Positions 59,857 to 64,000 of a DNA stretch of 64,000 bases are shown here, piece after piece (positions within the stretch are counted from its first letter, which is position 1; every line of letters starts with the position of its first letter). This stretch comes from Ferrimonas marina. GTDB taxonomy: Bacteria; Pseudomonadota; Gammaproteobacteria; Enterobacterales; Shewanellaceae. Under the pieces are notes generated by a model that worked only from the letters and a program-made list of their open reading frames with translations, had not been told where the DNA came from and made no database searches. Position numbers and translations under genes: made by a program. The stretch is taken from the NCBI RefSeq assembly GCF_900129905.1, contig NZ_FQXG01000002.1, positions 124,001-188,000 on the forward strand. Reading direction: 5' to 3'.

Positions 59857-60450
59857 ATGAACAAACAACTGGTGCTCGGCTCCACCTCCCCCTTCCGCCG
59901 CGAAATCCTCGACAAGCTGGGGCTGCCCTTTCTGTGTGACAAGCCGGAGGTGGATGAGACCCCACTGGCCGGGGAGAGCGCCCAACAGCTGGTGGGCCGC
60001 CTGGCCCAGGCCAAAGCAGAGGCGGTGGCGGCGCGCCACGCCAATGCGCTGGTGATCGGCTCCGACCAGGTGGCAGTGATCGACGGCCAGATCCTCGGCA
60101 AGCCGCACACCCACGACAAGGCGGTGGCCCAGCTCAGTGCGGCCAGTGGCAAAACCGTCACCTTTTATACTGGCCTGGCACTGGTGGACAGCGACAACGG
60201 CCGTGCCCAGATGGCGGTCGAGCCCTTCCACGTCCATTTCCGCAAGCTCAGTGCCGCCCAGATTGAAGGCTATCTGCAGGCGGAGCAGCCTTATAACTGC
60301 GCCGGCAGCTTCAAGAGCGAAGGGCTGGGGATCCTGCTGTTTGATAAACTGGAGGGACGCGACCCCAACACCCTGATCGGCTTGCCTCTGATCGCGCTCA
60401 GTGAGATGTTGGCAAACGAAGGGGTGGATGTGCTGACGCAACAGCGCTGA
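59857..60450 (+). CDS. yceF: Maf/YceF-type nucleotide pyrophosphatase
   Basis: The start is at one of two consecutive ATGs (59854/59857); the longer upstream frame is not supported. The 197-residue protein matches YceF along its length: [68 protein letters not shown]. YceF-type Maf proteins hydrolyse modified nucleoside triphosphates such as 7-methyl-GTP. The gene is divergent from yceD. Confidence 0.93.
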   Translation: MNKQLVLGSTSPFRREILDKLGLPFLCDKPEVDETPLAGESAQQLVGRLAQAKAEAVAARHANALVIGSDQVAVIDGQILGKPHTHDKAVAQLSAASGKTVTFYTGLALVDSDNGRAQMAVEPFHVHFRKLSAAQIEGYLQAEQPYNCAGSFKSEGLGILLFDKLEGRDPNTLIGLPLIALSEMLANEGVDVLTQQR

Positions 60451-60486
60451 GGGACCGCCCGCTCAACTCAAGCTAAGGAGCGCAGC

Positions 60487-60837
60487 GTGGCCAAGCCGTT
60501 TAACCGATACAGCGAGTTCTACCTTTATTACCTCAGTGAACACCAGGACCCCCGATGTCGAGCCCTGCACTACATCGGCTCGTTCCTGGTGCTTGGGGAG
60601 TTGGCCTGGCTGACAGTCAGCGGCCTATGGGGTTACTGGTGGATACTGCCGCTGACCGGCTACGGCTTCGCCTGGCTTGGCCATTTCCGTTTCGAGCACA
60701 ACAAGCCCGCCACCTTTAAATACCCGGTGTACAGCCTGATCAGCGATTGGGTGATGCTCAAGGACTGGCTCACCGGCCAGCTGCCCGCCAAGCTTGAGCG
60801 GGCAGCGAGCCTCAGCTCAGCCGGCCAGCAAGGCTAG
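60487..60837 (+). CDS. Short DUF962-type membrane protein
   Basis: The start is a GTG at 60487 with AAGGAG upstream. The 116-residue protein has HPSEHQDPRCR-like chemistry in the segment YLSEHQDPRCRALHYIGS, two hydrophobic segments and a later HFRFEHNKPATFKYPVYSL. This matches the short DUF962 branch. A longer family member lies at 25444. The function is not known. Confidence 0.85.
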   Translation: MAKPFNRYSEFYLYYLSEHQDPRCRALHYIGSFLVLGELAWLTVSGLWGYWWILPLTGYGFAWLGHFRFEHNKPATFKYPVYSLISDWVMLKDWLTGQLPAKLERAASLSSAGQQG

Positions 60838-60856
60838 CCTGCTCAGGATTCTTGTC

Positions 60857-61501
60857 TTAGAGGTGGTCTAGCAGTGCCAGCGGGCGATCAATGATGGCCA
60901 GTGGCTCGGCCTTGAGCAGGCTGGCCACCTCCCCTGCCCCGTAACTGACGCCTACCCGCTCGGCCCCCGCCCGGCGGGCCATCTCCATATCAAACCAGGC
61001 ATCTCCCACCACCACACTGCGTTGCGGCGATACGCCCGCTTCCTGACACAGCTCCAGCACCATCTGCGGATGGGGCTTGGAGGCGGTATCAGAGGCGCTG
61101 CGGGTGTGGGAAAAGAAGTGGCGCAACTGGCTGCTGTCCAGCACCCGCTCCAAGCCATGGCGAGCCTTACCGGTGGCCACCGCCAGCGTTTGCCCACGGC
61201 CGGCCAGGGTTTCCAGCAACTCCGGTATGCCCTCAAACAGCGGTGACGGGGTCTGCTCCGCGTCCAGGTATTGCGCCCGGTAGTGATCGCGAAAGGCGGT
61301 GCGCTGGGTGTTATCCAGCTGCGGCGCCACCTGTTCGATGCAGGCCTCCATCGACAGGCCTATCATCCCCTTAATGGCGGAGGGAGCCGGCACCGGCAGC
61401 CCCATTGCCTGACTGGCCCCCTGCCAGCAGTGAACGATGCGATCGACGGTATCCATCACGGTCCCGTCCCAATCAAAGATCACCAGATCGAATCGGTTCA
61501 T
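60857..61501 (-). CDS. HAD-superfamily phosphatase
   Basis: This 214-residue protein has the HAD motifs in order: nucleophile FDWDGTVMDT (residues 8-17), motif II VATGKARHG, a lysine in SKPHPQMV, and VVGDAWFDMEMARRAG. A helical cap (about residues 18-90) indicates a phosphoglycolate-phosphatase-like enzyme. The substrate is unknown. The gene overlaps rluC by four bases and is probably translated with it. Confidence 0.92.
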   Translation of the reverse strand: MNRFDLVIFDWDGTVMDTVDRIVHCWQGASQAMGLPVPAPSAIKGMIGLSMEACIEQVAPQLDNTQRTAFRDHYRAQYLDAEQTPSPLFEGIPELLETLAGRGQTLAVATGKARHGLERVLDSSQLRHFFSHTRSASDTASKPHPQMVLELCQEAGVSPQRSVVVGDAWFDMEMARRAGAERVGVSYGAGEVASLLKAEPLAIIDRPLALLDHL

Positions 61502-62460
61502 CGGCGCAGATTCTCCAGCAGGCGCTCCAGTTTGGGCTCCAACGGTGCTTCCACCACCAGTTCGTTCTCCTCCACCGGATGGCGGAAGGTCAGTCGGAAG
61601 GCGTGCAGGAACAAGCGGTTCAGCCCTTTGTTAGCCATCTGCTGGTCAAACTGGGCATCACCATAGCGCTCATCGCAGGCAATAGGGTGGCCGGCGTGCT
61701 GGGTATGCACCCGGATCTGGTGGGTACGGCCGGTGATCGGGCTGGCCTCCACCAGTGTGGCGCGCTCAAACGCCTCGGCGATACGAAAACGGGTTTCCGA
61801 CGGCTTGCCCTTGTCGGAGACGATCACCGCCCGGATGCCGGTGGTCTGGGGCAGCTTCAGCAACGGCGCCTGCACCGCGCGGCGCTTGGGCGACCAACGC
61901 CCCTTCACCAAGGCCAGGTACTGCTTGCGCATGGTCTTGGCCCGCAGCTGGTCCTGCAGATGACGCAGGGCGGAGCGCCGCTTGGCCACCATCAGCAAGC
62001 CGGAGGTAGCGCGGTCGAGCCGGTGCACCAGTTCCAGATTGCGCTCCTTGGGGCGCAGCGCCCGCAGCGCCTCGATCACCCCGAAATTGACCCCACTGCC
62101 GCCGTGCACCGCAATGCCGGAGGGCTTGTTGATCACCAGCATCACCTTATCTTCGTAGACAATGTGCTGCTCCAGCGACGCCACCTTCTCCAGCTTGGCG
62201 GAAGGCAGGGCATCGGGCTTGGGCTCGGCCATACGGATGGGGGCGATACGGATCTGATCGCCATAGGCCAATTTGTATTCGGGTTTAATGCGCTTTTTAT
62301 TCACCCGCACCTCCCCTTTGCGCAAAAGTCGATAAATCAGACTCTTTGGCACGCCTTTTAGGAAGGTAATCAGGAAGTTATCGATTCTTTGACCGGCATG
62401 GTCTTCGTCAATATCCAGCCATTGCACGGCGCTGGACTTGGGGGCATTAGTCTCTGTCAT
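61498..62460 (-). CDS. rluC: 23S rRNA pseudouridine synthase RluC
   Basis: The ATG at 62460 is chosen because it begins the conserved start region MTETNAPKSSAVQWLDIDED; the open frame reaches 62514. The 320-residue protein has an S4 RNA-binding domain (about residues 13-75) and the pseudouridine synthase core with the catalytic aspartate in HRLDRATSGLLMVAK. RluC makes pseudouridines at 955, 2504 and 2580 of 23S rRNA. It is divergent from rne. Confidence 0.95.
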   Translation of the reverse strand: MTETNAPKSSAVQWLDIDEDHAGQRIDNFLITFLKGVPKSLIYRLLRKGEVRVNKKRIKPEYKLAYGDQIRIAPIRMAEPKPDALPSAKLEKVASLEQHIVYEDKVMLVINKPSGIAVHGGSGVNFGVIEALRALRPKERNLELVHRLDRATSGLLMVAKRRSALRHLQDQLRAKTMRKQYLALVKGRWSPKRRAVQAPLLKLPQTTGIRAVIVSDKGKPSETRFRIAEAFERATLVEASPITGRTHQIRVHTQHAGHPIACDERYGDAQFDQQMANKGLNRLFLHAFRLTFRHPVEENELVVEAPLEPKLERLLENLRR

Positions 62461-63028
62461 GGAAGATATTGTACCCGTTTCGTCGCAACGCCCCAAATGA
62501 GCGATGTTCTTCATTGCCCGTAAATTACAGAATTGCTATTCTTGTCGCACCGATGGTTGTTGCTGACTCAAACATAGTCGCCCAATCTCGGCCGGAACTG
62601 GAAGCGCATCGGGTGTCACGCAGTAATACGACCCCGTCAATTCGCCAGGTTGATAAGCCCGCATCAATACCCTTTTGCGGCCCAATCCAGGCCCATTTGC
62701 CATTGGCGACGCCCCACTCCACCGAATGAATTATTAAAGGTAAATCGTTACCGCTTCAGGTTTAGCCGGCCAACTCCGGCAATAGAGAATTTTTCCCAGG
62801 CGCTGGCAAGATTGGCGACTGGTGAGTGCTTCGGCACTGGACAACGGGGCCTAACAGGCGATTCGAACATCCGTGGCTGGCCCACGGCCGCCTGCTCTTG
62901 GTTACGGCGTGACTGCCGTCTGCCCCCTCCCCCAACCAGCCGTGAGGCTGCAACATCTTTGCCATTGGGGTGCCGGATGCGCCCGATGCTTAACCTGAAC
63001 GGTGACTCTAAATGGACTCAGTCACCTA
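62461..63028 (+). promoter_or_regulatory. Divergent rluC/rne region and long rne 5' leader
   Basis: The 568 bases between the rluC start and the rne start contain no convincing gene; short frames here are shadows. Notable hairpins are AGTGC-TTCG-GCACT at 62825-62838 and GGTGACT (63001-63007) with AGTCACC (63020-63026), two bases before the rne ATG. The E. coli rne leader is an RNase E-cleaved autoregulatory element; a similar role here is inferred from position. Confidence 0.55.
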
Positions 63029-64000
63029 ATGAAAAGAATGCTGATCAATGCAACTCAATCTGAAGAGTTGCGTGTGGCACTGGTCGATGGCCAGCGCCTG
63101 TACGATCTGGACATCGAAAGTCCCGGTCATGAGCAGAAAAAAGCTAACATCTACAAAGGTAAAATCACCCGCGTAGAACCCTCCCTGGAAGCTGCCTTCG
63201 TCGATTATGGCGCTGAGCGTCACGGTTTCCTGCCCCTCAAAGAGATTGCCCGCGAGTACTTCTCCGAATCCGCCTCCAAGGGTCGCCCCAGCATTAAGGA
63301 AGCGATCAAGGAAGGTCAGGAAGTGATCGTCCAGGTGGACAAAGAGGAGCGTGGTACCAAGGGCGCCGCCCTGACCACCTTCATCAGCCTGGCCGGTTCC
63401 TACTTGGTTCTGATGCCCAACAACCCCCGTGCCGGTGGTATCTCCCGCCGCATCGAGGGCGATGAGCGCTCCGAGCTGAAAGAGGCGCTGTCCAAGCTGA
63501 CCGTGCCGGAAGGGATGGGCCTGATTGTTCGCACTGCCGGTGTGGGCAAAGCCGCTGAAGAGCTGGGCGAGGATCTCAACGTGCTGCTGCACCACTGGGA
63601 TGCCATCACCCAGGCTGCCGGTGCCCGTCCGGCGCCGTTCCTGATCCACCAGGAAAGCAACGTCATCGTTCGCGCTATTCGTGATTACCTGCGCAGCGAC
63701 ATCGGCGAGATCCTGATTGACCATCAGCGCATCTTCGAGCAAGCCAAGGAGCACATCTCCCTGGTGCGCCCCGACGCCGTCAGCAAGCTCAAGCTGTACC
63801 AGAGCGAAGTGCCGCTGTTCACCCACTACCAGATCGAAAGTCAGATCGAATCCGCCTTCCAGCGTGAGGTTCGCCTGCCTTCCGGTGGTTCCATCGTTAT
63901 CGATCCCACCGAAGCTCTGACCGCCATCGACATCAACTCCGCTCGCGCCACCAAAGGCGGCGACATTGAAGAGACCGCGCTACAGACCAACCTGGAAGCC
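63029..64000 (+). CDS. rne: Ribonuclease E, N-terminal part (3' end outside window)
   Basis: The first 324 residues of RNase E are present; the frame is open at the right edge. The start [20 protein letters not shown] and the S1-domain segment [20 protein letters not shown] match E. coli RNase E closely. They continue with [20 protein letters not shown], the 5'-sensor/RNase H-like region, and the catalytic DNase I-like part with the aspartate-containing [16 protein letters not shown]. RNase E is the main endoribonuclease of mRNA decay and of rRNA and tRNA processing, on the inner membrane. No clear ribosome binding site is seen, in line with the structured leader. Confidence 0.97.
   Translation, partial: MKRMLINATQSEELRVALVDGQRLYDLDIESPGHEQKKANIYKGKITRVEPSLEAAFVDYGAERHGFLPLKEIAREYFSESASKGRPSIKEAIKEGQEVIVQVDKEERGTKGAALTTFISLAGSYLVLMPNNPRAGGISRRIEGDERSELKEALSKLTVPEGMGLIVRTAGVGKAAEELGEDLNVLLHHWDAITQAAGARPAPFLIHQESNVIVRAIRDYLRSDIGEILIDHQRIFEQAKEHISLVRPDAVSKLKLYQSEVPLFTHYQIESQIESAFQREVRLPSGGSIVIDPTEALTAIDINSARATKGGDIEETALQTNLEA

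Noticed and set aside
1-64000. tRNA, rRNA or CRISPR array
   Set aside because: No cloverleaf-like sequence, rRNA stretch or regularly spaced repeat-spacer array was seen in reading through the window; a covariance-model search would be decisive.

Overview
The window is a high-GC gammaproteobacterial chromosome segment. Three things point to the Alteromonadales, and Ferrimonas or a close relative fits best. The right end carries the fab/plsX/rpmF/yceD block beside rluC and rne. There is a pentaheme nitrite reductase and other respiratory or periplasmic cytochromes. Envelope proteins include many lipoproteins. The genus is inferred from gene content only. No rRNA, tRNA, CRISPR array or complete insertion sequence was recognised.

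Layout. 1-4.8 kb: a TetR-type regulator tail, a small membrane protein and an RND efflux pair. 4.9-9.0 kb: a patatin-like lipoprotein, a glycine-zipper protein, nrfA and a small hypothetical gene. 9.05-10.49 kb: an AT-rich two-gene insert (ankyrin-repeat lipoprotein, small membrane protein) bounded by 27-bp near-perfect direct repeats. 10.6-14.3 kb: an AraC regulator, an alpha/beta hydrolase, a tandem SnoaL-like protein, a heptamer repeat array and an NTF2-like secreted protein. 14.3-16.3 kb: an AT-rich three-gene minus-strand operon (unknown protein, membrane protein, HNH nuclease). 16.5-31.5 kb: a diheme peroxidase-like lipoprotein, an M19-type hydrolase, an AaeXAB-like efflux operon, mdaB with an HxlR regulator, a LysR gene, a DUF962 gene, yqhD, a FocA-CBS fusion with a divergent LysR gene, a DUF4442 protein and an outer-membrane protein. 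31.7-38.5 kb: an HU-like gene, cpdB, a ParA/ribbon-helix-helix pair, msrPQ and rmuC. 38.7-51.4 kb: slt, an overlapping nfeD-slipin-moxR-DUF58-tgpA operon, an mltF-like gene, a KamA-family radical SAM gene and sbcB. 51.4-53.3 kb: cdd and a beta-hydroxyacid dehydrogenase. 53.5-59.7 kb: the minus-strand yceD-rpmF-plsX-fabH-fabD-fabG-acpP-fabF cluster. 59.8-64 kb: a yceF-type maf gene, a second DUF962 gene, a HAD phosphatase, rluC, a long leader and the start of rne.

How the genes work together. Most of the window is housekeeping: type II fatty-acid and phospholipid precursor synthesis, ribosome and RNA metabolism, murein turnover, and repair of oxidised periplasmic methionine by MsrPQ. Respiration is represented by NrfA and FocA, and stress or efflux functions by the RND, Aae-like, MdaB and YqhD genes. 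The accessory DNA is concentrated in the two AT-rich blocks at 9-10.5 kb and 14.3-16.3 kb. The three-gene HNH operon is the best candidate for an undescribed, possibly defence-related, system. Other items worth checking are the in-frame FocA-CBS fusion with a retained internal start, the chromosomal ParA/RHH pair with palindromic boxes, an orphan terminator suggesting a small RNA, and an M19 protein lacking its usual N-terminal metal motif.
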